64,000 nucleotides of DNA. It comes from JALUZX01 sp964561605. GTDB taxonomy: Bacteria > Planctomycetota > UBA1135 > JALUZX01. Positions 42,141 to 51,399 of the stretch are shown here, one piece after another; the first letter of the stretch is position 1, and every line of letters starts with the position of its first letter. The position numbers and the translations under genes were made by a program. A model generated the notes under the pieces. It worked only from the letters and a program-made list of their open reading frames with translations, was not told where the DNA came from and made no database searches. The stretch covers positions 1 to 64,000 of the forward strand of contig CAZLQD010000022.1 in assembly GCA_964561605.1 (NCBI GenBank). Direction: 5' to 3'.

Positions 42141-44339
42141 ATGGACAAGGCGACGGGCGATGCCCTCATGGAAGGAACGGTCCGAAGAGGCCTTCTGAGA
42201 AGGATCTTCCGGTGGATCTTCCGGATCCTCCTCTTGGGGGTCCTCCTGGTCCTGGTCCTCGTGGGGGTCCTGCCCCTCCTGGTCTCGGGATTCGCCGGAA
42301 AGGCAGCCCTGGAGAAGGCCGCCGGAGACAACCTGGCGAGCACCTTTTCGGTTGACCGGGTCTCTATGGACTGGACGGGGGGCTTCGGCCTGGAGGGCCT
42401 GAGAATCGACCAGCCCGAGGGATTCGGGGCCGGGCCCGCCGTGGAGGTGGAGAAGGCTCTCCTGGACGTGGGCCTGGGCAAACTCATCTCGGGGATCTAC
42501 AAAGTGGGCGTCGAAGTACGGGGATTGCGGGTGTCCGTCGTCCGCAACGCGGAGGGCGAGCTGAACCTGCTCCACCTGGCCAAGCCCGCCCCTCCCTCTC
42601 CCGGGAAGGCTGAAGGGAAGCCTGCGGGGGGCGCCTCCGCCGGGGAAGGGTCGCCCCTGAAGCACCTCCTGGCCTGGTTCCGCCTGGAAGATGCGGTCAT
42701 CGAATTCCACGACCTTTCGGGAGGCCTTTCGGGAAAGGCCCGCCTGGCCCTGAGCATCTCCAACGAGAAGCCCGGCGGCCCCTTCCACCTGGAGGGCAAG
42801 GCGGACGTCTTCACGGCCGACGGGAACCCGGGAGGCCAGGTGCGGCTGGAAGGGGACCTGGACCCGATCGCCCGGAAAGGAGTCCTGAAGATCCAGGGGG
42901 GCAAAGTGGCCCTGGAGGCGTGGAAGACCCTCCTTCCCCTGGGCCCCGAAGTGCGCTCCATCAAGGGGAATCTGGGCCTGGACCTGGAGGTGCGCCTCCA
43001 GGAGGACAAGGTCCAGACCCGCGGCAAGGTCGAGATCCGGAACCTGGCGGCCCGGCTGGCCGCCCTGGGAAAAGGCCCTCTCCGCCAGGACCTCTGGACC
43101 TTCCATCCCGATCTCTCGGTGGACCTGGAGAAGAAGGAAGTGGACTTCTCCAAGCTCAGGGCCGACGCGGGCCCCCTCCGGATCCAGGGACTCTCCTCGG
43201 AGGAGGCGGCCCGGCTCCTTCCGGGGGGGAAGGCCGCCGGGACGAGGATCACCCTGGACCTGGACAAGCTGGCCGCCCTCACGGGCCTCCTTCCCCCAGG
43301 AGCCGGGGCGGGAGGAAAGCTCACCATCACGGCGGCCCTCCCCGAAAAGAATCCGAGCAAGCTGGCCTTCCGCCTCTCCGGAAAGGACCTGGCCTTCCAC
43401 TCCAAGGGCCTCGAAGTGGGGCCCCTCACCCTCGACGGCGAGGGCGGAGCCGACGTGACCAAGGGCCTGGACGGGCTCCGGGCCGTCTTCACATTGAAGG
43501 GGAAAGGCCTGAAAGCGGGGGAAAACCTGGTGCGGGACGTCCTGGCCCGTTTCTCCCTGGACAAGAAGGCCCTGGATCTGAAGCTCGAGAAGGCCGAAGT
43601 GAACGGCGGTCCCGCCAAGGGGGAGATCTCCCTGAGACTGGGCCCCAAGAGCGTCCCCCTCGAGGCATCCCTCCACCTGGACGGCGCCTCCGTGAACGCC
43701 TCCCTGGCCCCGCTCCTCGCCTACTTCATCCCCTTCGCCGTCACTCCCGGGGACGCCCTCCTTTCCGGAAAGGCCGCCGTGGACACCGAGCTGGCCGGCG
43801 AGGTGCCCCTCGAGGGAGGCATTTCCGTCAAGCGGATCCTACGGAGCCTGAAGGGCAAGGGAAAGCTTGCCCTCCAGGCTCTCACCTTCCAGGGCTCGCC
43901 CGAGCTCAAGCAGATCCTGGCGGCCTTCAAGGCCGGAAACGGCTACGCCTTCAAGGGACTCTCCACGAGTTTCCGCCTGGACGGAGGCAAGATCATCCAG
44001 AAGGAGATCGACATCCCCCACGGTGGATCCAAAATCCGGATAAGCGGCTACACCGACCTGGCCGGAAACCTGGACTACTCCTTCGACTTCGGCGATCTCC
44101 TGAAGAAGAACAAGAAGGGAAAGAAGATCCTGGCTCTCCTCGGGGGGAACACGATCCCCGTAAAGCTTGGAGGGACCATCTTCTCGCCCAAGCCCGAGCT
44201 CAAGGCCCTGGATCTCAAGAGCCTCCTGGGAACGGGAAGGCAGGTCCTGGAGAAGAAGGCCGGCGAGGGACTGGAGAAAGCCCTGGAAAAGGGCCTGAAG
44301 AGCCTCTTCGGGAGGAAGAAGAAGAAGAAGAAGAAATAG
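42141..44339 (+). CDS. AsmA-like/DUF748-type protein
   Basis: This 732-residue protein has an N-terminal TM helix (~22-48) and a long beta-rich periplasmic body. SVDRVSMDWTGGFGLEGLRI is the start of an AsmA/TamB-like fold. Such proteins are thought to carry lipids between membranes. The extreme C-terminus is a run of lysines. It lies 21 bp after trxB. Confidence 0.7.
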   Translation: MDKATGDALMEGTVRRGLLRRIFRWIFRILLLGVLLVLVLVGVLPLLVSGFAGKAALEKAAGDNLASTFSVDRVSMDWTGGFGLEGLRIDQPEGFGAGPAVEVEKALLDVGLGKLISGIYKVGVEVRGLRVSVVRNAEGELNLLHLAKPAPPSPGKAEGKPAGGASAGEGSPLKHLLAWFRLEDAVIEFHDLSGGLSGKARLALSISNEKPGGPFHLEGKADVFTADGNPGGQVRLEGDLDPIARKGVLKIQGGKVALEAWKTLLPLGPEVRSIKGNLGLDLEVRLQEDKVQTRGKVEIRNLAARLAALGKGPLRQDLWTFHPDLSVDLEKKEVDFSKLRADAGPLRIQGLSSEEAARLLPGGKAAGTRITLDLDKLAALTGLLPPGAGAGGKLTITAALPEKNPSKLAFRLSGKDLAFHSKGLEVGPLTLDGEGGADVTKGLDGLRAVFTLKGKGLKAGENLVRDVLARFSLDKKALDLKLEKAEVNGGPAKGEISLRLGPKSVPLEASLHLDGASVNASLAPLLAYFIPFAVTPGDALLSGKAAVDTELAGEVPLEGGISVKRILRSLKGKGKLALQALTFQGSPELKQILAAFKAGNGYAFKGLSTSFRLDGGKIIQKEIDIPHGGSKIRISGYTDLAGNLDYSFDFGDLLKKNKKGKKILALLGGNTIPVKLGGTIFSPKPELKALDLKSLLGTGRQVLEKKAGEGLEKALEKGLKSLFGRKKKKKKK

Positions 44340-44368
44340 CCCCCCGGACGCGGGCTCGATCCTTCATG

Positions 44369-44400
44369 GTCGTCGGCCCCCGCCGTCGGGGGCCGACGAC
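44369..44400. terminator. Bidirectional 13-bp stem-loop
   Basis: GTCGTCGGCCCCC (44369-44381) pairs with GGGGGCCGACGAC (44388-44400), loop GCCGTC. It lies between the convergent AsmA-like and phosphofructokinase genes. The following GGGACGCCCGGGGGAGCGGC resembles a block of the structured repeat family, so this may be a relic copy. Confidence 0.6.
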
Positions 44401-44452
44401 GAAATCGAGACCGGGACGCCCGGGGGAGCGGCGGCGGCTCCTGCGTGCAACC

Positions 44453-45721
44453 CTACTTCCGCAATTCCACGACGGGCTTGTACCTCTCGTAGAACTCCTG
44501 GGGCGTGAGATTGGTGAAGGAGGCCATCTTTCCCAGGAACGCCTGGTCCTCCAGGTCCTCCCGTTCGAGCCGGATCATGTACTTCCTGGCCACCTCGTAG
44601 GTCTCGGTGTCCGTCTCCACGAGCCGGACCCGGGTCTTCCCCGTCCTGGGATCCAGGATGTCCTCGAAATAGACCGGGACGATCCGCCCGCCCTGGAGAG
44701 TGACCATGGCCCCCGTGCCGCCCGCCAGGAGGAAGCGGACCACGCCGTAGCCCAGGTTCCTGGTGTATTCGCAATCGAAGGGAATGGGCGGAGCGCAACG
44801 GAGCTCGTAGCCGATGTTGTTGCTCACGATTCGCACGTTCAGGCCCAGCCCCTTCAGGGACTGGGTCACGTGTTTCTTCAAGGTGCTGGCCAGGTCGATC
44901 TCGGAAAGCCGGATATGTCCGTGCTCGTCCTTGGCGGCCTCCTTGAGGGCCCGGATCTCGTCCGGCTTGAGCCTCTCCAGGATCCCCTCGGCGATGACGG
45001 CCACCCCGTCCCGCCGGTCCATGGCCAGGCGCTTGAGGATCGCCCCCTCCAGGGCCCGCCCCACCAGGTCCAGGCCGAGCTCCCGGACCTGGAACTCCTC
45101 GGGGATCACCGCCAGGGTGGCGCCTGCAGCCAGGCAGATTCCCAGGGCCAGGTGGCCCGCCTGGCGCCCCATGGAAACCACGAAGACCCACCTCCTCGTG
45201 GTCCGGGCGTCCTCCATGAGGTTCTTCACCAGGTTCACTCCCACGTGCCGGGCCGTCTCGTACCCGAAGGTGGGAGCGAAGCCCGGAAGGGGAAGGTCGT
45301 TGTCGATGGTCTTGGGCACGTGGGCCACGGAGATGCGGCCCTCCATCCTGCGGGCCACGTTGACCGCCGAGAAAGCCGTGTCGTCCCCGCCGATGGTGAC
45401 CAGGTATCGGACCCGCTTCTCCTCCAGGATCCGGGTCACGTTGGACATGGCCTCCTCGCTCTTGGTGGGATTCACCCTGGAGGTATAGAGGATCGAGCCC
45501 CCGAGGAAGTGGATCCTGGAGACCATCGGGATGGTGAGCTCCCGCATGTGGTTCCCGTCCCCTTCGGCCAGGTAACGGAAACCTTCCTCGATGCCCAGCA
45601 CGGAGAGACCCTGGTTCCTGGCCTCGATGGTGGCGGCCGAGATGACCCCGTTGATCCCCGGGGCCGGGCCGCCTCCCACAAGGATGGCGAGGACCGGACG
45701 TTCAGACGGATTCTTGGCCAT
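44453..45721 (-). CDS. pfp: 6-phosphofructokinase, PPi-dependent type
   Basis: This 422-residue PFK-fold protein has GGGPAPGIN, TIGGDDTAF and PKTIDNDL. The GGDD (Asp in place of Gly at the second position) and KTIDND are the features that distinguish PPi-dependent enzymes from ATP-dependent PFK. The reaction is reversible between fructose-6-P and fructose-1,6-bisphosphate. The start is ATG 45721. Confidence 0.85.
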   Translation of the reverse strand: MAKNPSERPVLAILVGGGPAPGINGVISAATIEARNQGLSVLGIEEGFRYLAEGDGNHMRELTIPMVSRIHFLGGSILYTSRVNPTKSEEAMSNVTRILEEKRVRYLVTIGGDDTAFSAVNVARRMEGRISVAHVPKTIDNDLPLPGFAPTFGYETARHVGVNLVKNLMEDARTTRRWVFVVSMGRQAGHLALGICLAAGATLAVIPEEFQVRELGLDLVGRALEGAILKRLAMDRRDGVAVIAEGILERLKPDEIRALKEAAKDEHGHIRLSEIDLASTLKKHVTQSLKGLGLNVRIVSNNIGYELRCAPPIPFDCEYTRNLGYGVVRFLLAGGTGAMVTLQGGRIVPVYFEDILDPRTGKTRVRLVETDTETYEVARKYMIRLEREDLEDQAFLGKMASFTNLTPQEFYERYKPVVELRK

Positions 45722-45851
45722 GGTGTCGCTCTACTCGGGTTCCAAGCCTTCTCTCACGCACCCATCCCGGAAGAGTAAGTAAGGCCGCTTGGACCGGTAG
45801 GTTTCAAGAAGAAGTGGACTTTTTTCGACCAATTCCCTCTTTTCTCTCTCT

Positions 45852-46829
45852 ATGGCCGGTTCCACCCCACCTTTTTCCCTGGTCATCCCCACCCTGAACG
45901 GAGGCCGAACCCTCCCGGGGCTGCTCCGGGCCCTGGAAGACCAGACCATCCAACCCGCCGAGAAGGTGGCCGTCGACTCGGGCTCCACCGACGGAACGAG
46001 GGAGTTGCTCCAGGAAGCAGGTTTCCTGGTCCACCGGATCGAAAAGAAGGACTTCGACCACGGAGGGACGAGAGACCTGGGGATCTCCCTCACCAGCGCA
46101 CCCGTGGCGGTCCTCCTCGTCCAGGACGCCCTACCCCGGGGCCCGGGTTTCCTCGAGGCCCTGGTGTCACCCTTCCGGGAGGATCCCCTCGCGGCGGGAG
46201 TCTACGGCAGGCAGGTTCCCCGGCCGGGTGGCAACCCGGTGCTCCGGGAAAGACTGCGGCGCTGGGCCGCCGGCCGGAAGGAGCCCCGGGTCCAGGAACC
46301 CCTTACGGAGGAGGAGTTCCAGGCCCTCTCTCCCTGGGAACGCCTGGAGCGTTGCTCCTTCGACAACGTGGCCTCCGCCGTGGACCGCCGGACCTGGGAA
46401 GACCACCCTTTCGGAAAGAGGCCCTTCGGCGAGGACCTGGCCTGGGCCAAGAGGGTGCTCCTGGGAGGCCGGCGGATCTACTTCGAACCCCGGGCCACGG
46501 TGATCCACTCCCACGAGAGGAGTCCCTGGGCCGAAGGCAAGCGCCTCTACTGCGACCACCAGAACCTGGCGGAGCTCTTCTCCCTGGTCCTCCTCCCCGG
46601 GCTCCAGGACGCCTGGAGGGCCATGGAGCACCAGCGCCGGGCCTACCACAGGCTGATCCAGGAACTTCCCCTCTCCGAACAGGAGAAGGCCCGCTGGGAG
46701 AAGTGGGCCCGCTGGTACGCCCCTGCCGAGGCTCTGGGCACCTGGCTCGGCGCCCTCTCCCAGAGGTGGAAAGAGAAGGGAAGGCCCTGGTTCCGCCTGG
46801 TTGACCGGCTCCTAAGAAGTGGTATCTGA
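45852..46829 (+). CDS. Glycosyltransferase family 2 (rhamnosyltransferase-like)
   Basis: This 325-residue GT-A enzyme has PTLNGGRTLPGLL, KVAVDSGSTDGTRELL, and KKDFDHGGTRDLG, the last typical of rhamnosyltransferases. FGEDLAWAKRVLLGGRRI is the acceptor/base region (ED). It probably extends a surface glycan. It stands alone, divergent from the phosphofructokinase gene. Confidence 0.88.
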   Translation: MAGSTPPFSLVIPTLNGGRTLPGLLRALEDQTIQPAEKVAVDSGSTDGTRELLQEAGFLVHRIEKKDFDHGGTRDLGISLTSAPVAVLLVQDALPRGPGFLEALVSPFREDPLAAGVYGRQVPRPGGNPVLRERLRRWAAGRKEPRVQEPLTEEEFQALSPWERLERCSFDNVASAVDRRTWEDHPFGKRPFGEDLAWAKRVLLGGRRIYFEPRATVIHSHERSPWAEGKRLYCDHQNLAELFSLVLLPGLQDAWRAMEHQRRAYHRLIQELPLSEQEKARWEKWARWYAPAEALGTWLGALSQRWKEKGRPWFRLVDRLLRSGI

Positions 46830-46875
46830 AGGGCTTCCAGCTCCTCGGGGGGGTTCCCACCCGGCGGGAAAGGCC

Positions 46876-46881
46876 TATAAT
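46876..46881 (+). promoter_or_regulatory. Probable -10 box (TATAAT)
   Basis: A perfect TATAAT lies 26 bases before the ATG of the small gene at 46907. The -35 region about 17 bases upstream (TTCCCA) is a poor match. Confidence 0.5.
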
Positions 46882-46906
46882 GCCTTTTTCGATGTCCAGG
46901 TGACCC

Positions 46907-47131
46907 ATGATCAAACGGAAGGATCTCAAACGATCGATCCCGCCTGGTGTCGCCTCCGAGGAGGCCCGGGAAGCCTCTGCATCCTTCCCGGAAAGGAAAG
47001 GAAAGGATCCCAAGGATCCCCGCAAGAGCGACGTGCTCTTCTACGGCACGGACCGCTATCGCCTGGTGACGCCCCTCATTCCCAGGGCCCAGGGCGAATT
47101 CCTTTCTCCTCCCGACGCCGACCCGGATTGA
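46907..47131 (+). CDS. Small hypothetical protein
   Basis: This 74-residue basic, hydrophilic protein (MIKRKDLKRSIPPGV..., then VLFYGTDRYRLVTPLIP) has no recognised domain. The TATAAT box and a weak CCAGGTGA before ATG support expression. Downstream, 47132-47318 is non-coding; it holds AT-rich sequence near 47220-47300 that is probably the promoter of the PilZ gene. Confidence 0.5.
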   Translation: MIKRKDLKRSIPPGVASEEAREASASFPERKGKDPKDPRKSDVLFYGTDRYRLVTPLIPRAQGEFLSPPDADPD

Positions 47132-47318
47132 GCCACACCTCCCGGCAAGGAGGAGAACCCCGCCACCCGGACGGGGCCCGGGAAGATGCGATCCTCACCC
47201 TGCACTCGCTCCATCCTTTCCGGTTTTTTCCCTGTCTCGGGGCGAAAATTTCCTGAAAGTTTCAATCCCGGCCCGCCATCTTCCGAAATTAGGGGAGTAG
47301 CTCGCGGGAGAGGCTTGC

Positions 47319-47669
47319 ATGGGTGACGCCAGCCAGAGAAGACACCAGCGGTTTCCCGAACTCAGGTATGCCGCTCTGAAGGTCCTTCACAACGGTACCG
47401 TGGTGAACGACCAGAGCTTCTGCCTCATGGTGGACTTGAGTCTCGGCGGATGCCGGGTCCGGGCCCCCCACAAGGTCGGGAAGGGAACCACGGTCATCCT
47501 GAGCGTGGGATTCCAGGAGGAGATCCGGACCTTCCGGGGAGTGGTGCGTCGTTCCATGCCCGCTCCCCAGGGAGGGTGGGACCTGGGAATCGAGTTCTGC
47601 GACCCCTCTCCGGAGGTCCGGGCCTTCCTGAACCGCATCCTGGAGGACAATTCCGTCCTCAAGGATTGA
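47319..47669 (+). CDS. PilZ domain protein
   Basis: This 116-residue protein is a single PilZ domain: the RRHQR motif near the N-terminus (RxxxR) and VDLSLGGCRV ([D/N]xSxxG) are the c-di-GMP-binding elements. It probably senses c-di-GMP to regulate polysaccharide export or motility. Its end overlaps the convergent pseudouridine synthase gene by 11 bp. Confidence 0.85.
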   Translation: MGDASQRRHQRFPELRYAALKVLHNGTVVNDQSFCLMVDLSLGGCRVRAPHKVGKGTTVILSVGFQEEIRTFRGVVRRSMPAPQGGWDLGIEFCDPSPEVRAFLNRILEDNSVLKD

Positions 47670-48693
47670 TTTCTTCCCCCTCCTCCAGGCCGACCAGGCC
47701 GGCCATGTCTCCCGGCAAAGGAGCGACGATCTCCATTTCCTCTTTCCGGAAAGGATGGTGGAAGCGGAGCTTCCATGCGTGGAGGGCATGCCTTGGAAGC
47801 ACCAGGAGATCTTTCTCCTCCTCCGTAAGTCCCCCTTCCAACGCGTGAAGGAAGAGGTTCTCGTCGGGCCCGTAGATCTTGTCCCCCACCACGGGGTGGC
47901 CCATGGCGGCCAGGTGGACCCGGATCTGGTGCTGCCTGCCCGTGGCGGGCCGGACCTCCAGGAGGGCGTAGGGATCCCGGACCCGGAGCACCCTGTAGCG
48001 GGTGAGGGCCGCCTGGCCCCTCCCGTCCCGGCGGGCCTGCATCTTGAGGCGGATGGGCGAGGAAGGATCGGGGGCGAGGGGAAGGTCCACGATGCCCTCC
48101 TCCCTGTCCGGAACCCCCTCTACCACGGCCAGGTAGGTCTTCTTCACCCTCCTCTCCTCGAACTGCCTGCCCAGGAGGTGGCGGGCCCTCTCGTCCTTGG
48201 TCACCAGGAGGACCCCCGAGGTCTCCTTGTCCAGCCTGTGACAGAGCCGAGGGAGGGGTCCCTCTCCCTCGGGGCCGGCCGGGTAGCGGGCGTGGAGGAT
48301 CCCGATCAAGGTGCCCTCCAACTGCTTTCCCGAAGGGTGGACCGCCAGGCCGGGGGGCTTGTCCACGGCAAGGAGGAACTCGTCCTCGTAGAGGACCGGG
48401 ACTTCCGGAAGGGGCCCCTGGGGGACCTGGAGGGGCGGCCTGGGAGGAAGGAGGATGGTGATCACCTCTCCCGGCCGGACCTTCAGACTGGGCCGGACCT
48501 TCCGCCCCTCACCGACGAGGACGGCGCCCTTCTCGATCAACCTCCTGATGGAGGTCCTGGAGCGCCAGAAGAGAATGTCCCGCAGGACCTGGTCCAGCCG
48601 GCGCCCACCCTGGTCGGCCGGCACCAGGACCCGGAGCTTGTCGGGGGGCCGGGATAGATCCCGGGGCGGGTCGCCTGGGACGCGGGGCAACAT
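47659..48693 (-). CDS. RluA-family pseudouridine synthase
   Basis: This 344-residue protein has an N-terminal S4 RNA-binding domain (RRLDQVLRDILFWRSRTSIR), then the catalytic HRLDKETSGVLL (Asp) and a GRQHQIRVHLAAMGHPVVGD block. It isomerises uridines in rRNA, but which RluA/RluC/RluD site cannot be told. It is downstream of rpsU on the same strand. Confidence 0.9.
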   Translation of the reverse strand: MLPRVPGDPPRDLSRPPDKLRVLVPADQGGRRLDQVLRDILFWRSRTSIRRLIEKGAVLVGEGRKVRPSLKVRPGEVITILLPPRPPLQVPQGPLPEVPVLYEDEFLLAVDKPPGLAVHPSGKQLEGTLIGILHARYPAGPEGEGPLPRLCHRLDKETSGVLLVTKDERARHLLGRQFEERRVKKTYLAVVEGVPDREEGIVDLPLAPDPSSPIRLKMQARRDGRGQAALTRYRVLRVRDPYALLEVRPATGRQHQIRVHLAAMGHPVVGDKIYGPDENLFLHALEGGLTEEEKDLLVLPRHALHAWKLRFHHPFRKEEMEIVAPLPGDMAGLVGLEEGEEINP

Positions 48694-48764
48694 CGCAAAG
48701 AAACCTCCGCCCTCTTCCTTTCAAGGAAGGGGCAACCTTTCCCAGGGACCGGGGAAGGAGTGGA

Positions 48765-49004
48765 TCAGTAGCGGCGGAGCCTGGCCCGGGCCTTGGAGCG
48801 CTCCTGGGCCTTCATGGCCTTGCGCAGACTCCGGAGGATGTTGCGCTGGCGCTCCCGCTCCTCGCGGCGCCTCTTCTCGCTCGGCTTCTCGTAGTAGGAG
48901 GCCCGCTTGGCCAGCCGGAAGATCCCGGCGTAGTTGCACTGCCTCTTGAACCGCTTGAGGGCGGACTCCAGGGATTCCCCAGGTCTCAGCTGAACTCGAA
49001 TCAT
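48765..49004 (-). CDS. rpsU: 30S ribosomal protein bS21
   Basis: This 79-residue protein has MIRVQLRPGESLESALKRFK and a very basic C-terminal helix (KPSEKRRREERERQR), matching bS21. A good sigma-70-type promoter lies upstream on the minus strand. Confidence 0.95.
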   Translation of the reverse strand: MIRVQLRPGESLESALKRFKRQCNYAGIFRLAKRASYYEKPSEKRRREERERQRNILRSLRKAMKAQERSKARARLRRY

Positions 49005-49057
49005 GTGGTGAGGGTCGCTCCTCTCCGTCCAAAGTTTGGTTTACAGTGACGTTCCTG

Positions 49058-49073
49058 CCGTCGGCCTCGACGG
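49058..49073 (-). promoter_or_regulatory. Small hairpin in the rpsU leader
   Basis: CCGTCG (49058-49063) pairs with CGACGG (49068-49073) around a 4-base loop, between the rpsU promoter and its ATG. It could affect leader stability or be an operator; I have no further evidence. Confidence 0.35.
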
Positions 49074-49086
49074 AAAAAGGGCGGGT

Positions 49087-49115
49087 ATCATAGGCACTCA
49101 TCGCGAAAAGCTCAA
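49087..49115 (-). promoter_or_regulatory. rpsU promoter
   Basis: On the minus strand, TTGAGC (49110-49115) and TATGAT (49087-49092) are separated by exactly 17 bases, a good sigma-70-type pair, 83 bases before the rpsU start. Confidence 0.7.
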
Positions 49116-49121
49116 CTACCC

Positions 49122-51314
49122 TTGAACCGAACGATCCAAAAAGGGGAGCCCCTGGAAGAGATCCAGGGAACGGTGGAGTCCCTGGTCTTCTCCGGGGAGG
49201 AGGGCTTCACCTGGAGGGTCGTGAAGATCCGGCCCCTGGCGGGAGGGGCCGCCCTGACGGTCGTGGGGATCCTCCCCCCCCTGGAGGCGGGCATGGAGCT
49301 CAGGGTGAAAGGGCGCTGGCAGGTCCATCCCCGCCATGGAAGGCAGTTCAAGGCCGCCGAAGCCCAGGTCCTCCCCCCTTCCAGCAAGGCCGGCCTGATC
49401 CGGTACCTCTCCTCCGGGGCCGTCCAGGGAGTGGGCCCCAAGCTGGCAGAGAGAATCGTCGAGGCCCTGGGGGAGAGGGCCCTCCAGATCATCGAGGAAG
49501 ACCCCCAGGCCCTCCTCAGGGTCCCGGGGATCGGCAAGTCCAAGGCCGCTTCCGTGGCGGCGGCCCTGGAGGCCCACAAGGAGAGCCGGGAGGCCCTGGT
49601 CTTCCTCAGGGGGCTCGGATTGGGAGAGGCCCTCTCCCGGAAGGTCTACGAAGCCTACGGCCCCAACACGGTGGCGGCCATCCGGGACAACCCCTACCGC
49701 CTGGTCCGGGACGTCTTCGGCCTGGGCTTCTCCACGGCCGACAGGATGGCCCGGTCCATGGGGATCCCCCCCGACAGCCCCCACCGGATCCAGGCGGGAA
49801 TCCTCCACACCCTGAGGGAAGCCGCCGGGGAAGGACACTCCTTCCTCCCGAGAGAGATCCTCGTCCAGAGGACCGCCACCCTCCTGGAGCTGGAGAAAGA
49901 CCTGGTGGAAGGCTCTCTGGAGGCCCTGGAGGGGGCCGGAGAGGTGGAAATCCTCACGGGGCCCACCCCCGAGGAATCGGGCCCCGCCGTCTATCCCTCA
50001 CTCCTGGCCCGGGCCGAAGAGTCCCTGGCGTCCCAGGTGCGCCGCCTCCTGGAGGGAAGGCGCCGCCCCCCGGGGATGGAGGCCGCAAGGAGAGCCCTCG
50101 AAGAGGAGGCCCGGGCGGGCGGGCTGGTTCTCGGCCCCGAGCAGAGGCAGTGCCTCGAATACGCCCTGGAGGAACCCATCTCCATCCTCACCGGCGGGCC
50201 CGGCGTGGGAAAGACCACCCTGGTCCTCGTCCTGGTCCGGGCCCTGGAGAGGGCAGGGGTCCGGGTGAAGCTCTGCGCCCCCACGGGAAGGGCCGCCCGC
50301 CGGCTCTCGGAGGTCACCGGCAGGCCCGCCTCCACGATCCACAAGCTCCTGGGGTACAATCCTCACAAACGCAATTTCGAACACCACCGGGGGAATCCCC
50401 TGGAAGCGGACCTCCTCGTGGTGGACGAAGTCTCCATGCTGGACGTGCAGCTCGCCTCCCAGCTCTTCCAGGCCCTGGGCCCCGGCACCAGGCTCCTCCT
50501 CGTGGGAGACTCGGACCAGCTTCCCAGCGTCGGCCCTGGGAACGTCCTGGGCGACCTGGTCTCCTCCCGAAAGATCCCCGTCACCAGGCTCACCCGCATC
50601 TTCCGCCAGGGGGACCGCTCCAGGATCGTGGAGAACGCCCACAGGATCCTCAGGGGGGAGTTTCCAGAAACCAGCAACGACCCCCGGGGGGACTTCTTCT
50701 TCATCCGCGAGGAGGACGCATCCCGCACCTTGCGGCTGATCGTAAAGACCGTGACAGAAAGGATTCCGGCCGCCTTCGGAATGGACCCTGTGGAGGACGT
50801 CCAGGTCCTGGCCCCCATGTACCGCGGCGAGGCCGGGGCGGACCGGCTGAACCAGGAGCTCCAGGCCGCCCTGGTCCCGCCCGGACCGGAACTGCGGCGG
50901 GGGGCCTTCACCTTCCGGAAGGGGGACAAGGTCCTCCAGGTGAGGAACGACTACGACCGGGAACTCTTCAACGGCGACGTAGGCCGGGTCCTCCAGGTGG
51001 ATCCCGTCGAGAGGAGCATGGTGGTCCGCTTCGACGACCGCCGGGTCACCTGCACGAAGAGCGACCTGGACCAGGTGATCCCGGCCTTCGCCGTGAGCGT
51101 CCACCGGGCCCAAGGCTCGGAGTTCCCCGCCGTGGTGGTCCCCCTCACGACCCAGCACTTCATGATGCTCCGCCGGAACCTCCTCTACACCGCCGTGACC
51201 CGGGCCAGGAAGCTCGTGGTCCTGGTGGGTTCCCGCCGGGCCCTGGAGATCGCCCTCCAGCGGGCCGAGACGGAATCCCGCTGGTCGGGCCTGGCCTGGC
51301 GCCTGGGAGGGTGA
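49122..51314 (+). CDS. recD2: RecD2 DNA helicase
   Basis: This 730-residue SF1B 5'-3' helicase has an N-terminal OB-like/HhH region (VPGIGKSKAASVAAAL), Walker A TGGPGVGKTT near 357, Walker B VVDEVSMLD, motif GDSDQLPSVGPGNVLGDL, and QGSEFPAVVVPL plus LLYTAVTRARK at the C-terminus. RecD2 works outside RecBCD in repair and replication-fork maintenance. The start is a TTG without a clear Shine-Dalgarno. It is divergent from rpsU. Confidence 0.9.
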   Translation: MNRTIQKGEPLEEIQGTVESLVFSGEEGFTWRVVKIRPLAGGAALTVVGILPPLEAGMELRVKGRWQVHPRHGRQFKAAEAQVLPPSSKAGLIRYLSSGAVQGVGPKLAERIVEALGERALQIIEEDPQALLRVPGIGKSKAASVAAALEAHKESREALVFLRGLGLGEALSRKVYEAYGPNTVAAIRDNPYRLVRDVFGLGFSTADRMARSMGIPPDSPHRIQAGILHTLREAAGEGHSFLPREILVQRTATLLELEKDLVEGSLEALEGAGEVEILTGPTPEESGPAVYPSLLARAEESLASQVRRLLEGRRRPPGMEAARRALEEEARAGGLVLGPEQRQCLEYALEEPISILTGGPGVGKTTLVLVLVRALERAGVRVKLCAPTGRAARRLSEVTGRPASTIHKLLGYNPHKRNFEHHRGNPLEADLLVVDEVSMLDVQLASQLFQALGPGTRLLLVGDSDQLPSVGPGNVLGDLVSSRKIPVTRLTRIFRQGDRSRIVENAHRILRGEFPETSNDPRGDFFFIREEDASRTLRLIVKTVTERIPAAFGMDPVEDVQVLAPMYRGEAGADRLNQELQAALVPPGPELRRGAFTFRKGDKVLQVRNDYDRELFNGDVGRVLQVDPVERSMVVRFDDRRVTCTKSDLDQVIPAFAVSVHRAQGSEFPAVVVPLTTQHFMMLRRNLLYTAVTRARKLVVLVGSRRALEIALQRAETESRWSGLAWRLGG

Positions 51315-51347
51315 GACCACCGGGACTTTTCTCTTGCAAGGGAGACA

Positions 51348-51372
51348 TCGTAAGTTATTTTCGTCGTAAGTT
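51348..51372 (+). promoter_or_regulatory. Direct repeats upstream of tandem ATPase operon
   Basis: TCGTAAGTT occurs at 51348-51356 and 51364-51372, 16 bases apart, with a related TTCGTATG near 51379. They lie in an AT-rich 28-52 base stretch before the ATG at 51400 and could be an operator for the winged-helix ATPase encoded next. Confidence 0.45.
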
Positions 51373-51399
51373 GAAACCTTCGTATGTGAAAGGGCCACC

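Noticed and set aside
44300..44339. Poly-lysine tail of the AsmA-like protein as a frameshift artefact
   Set aside because: The AAG run is in frame and ends in a normal stop; no alternative frame continues a domain.
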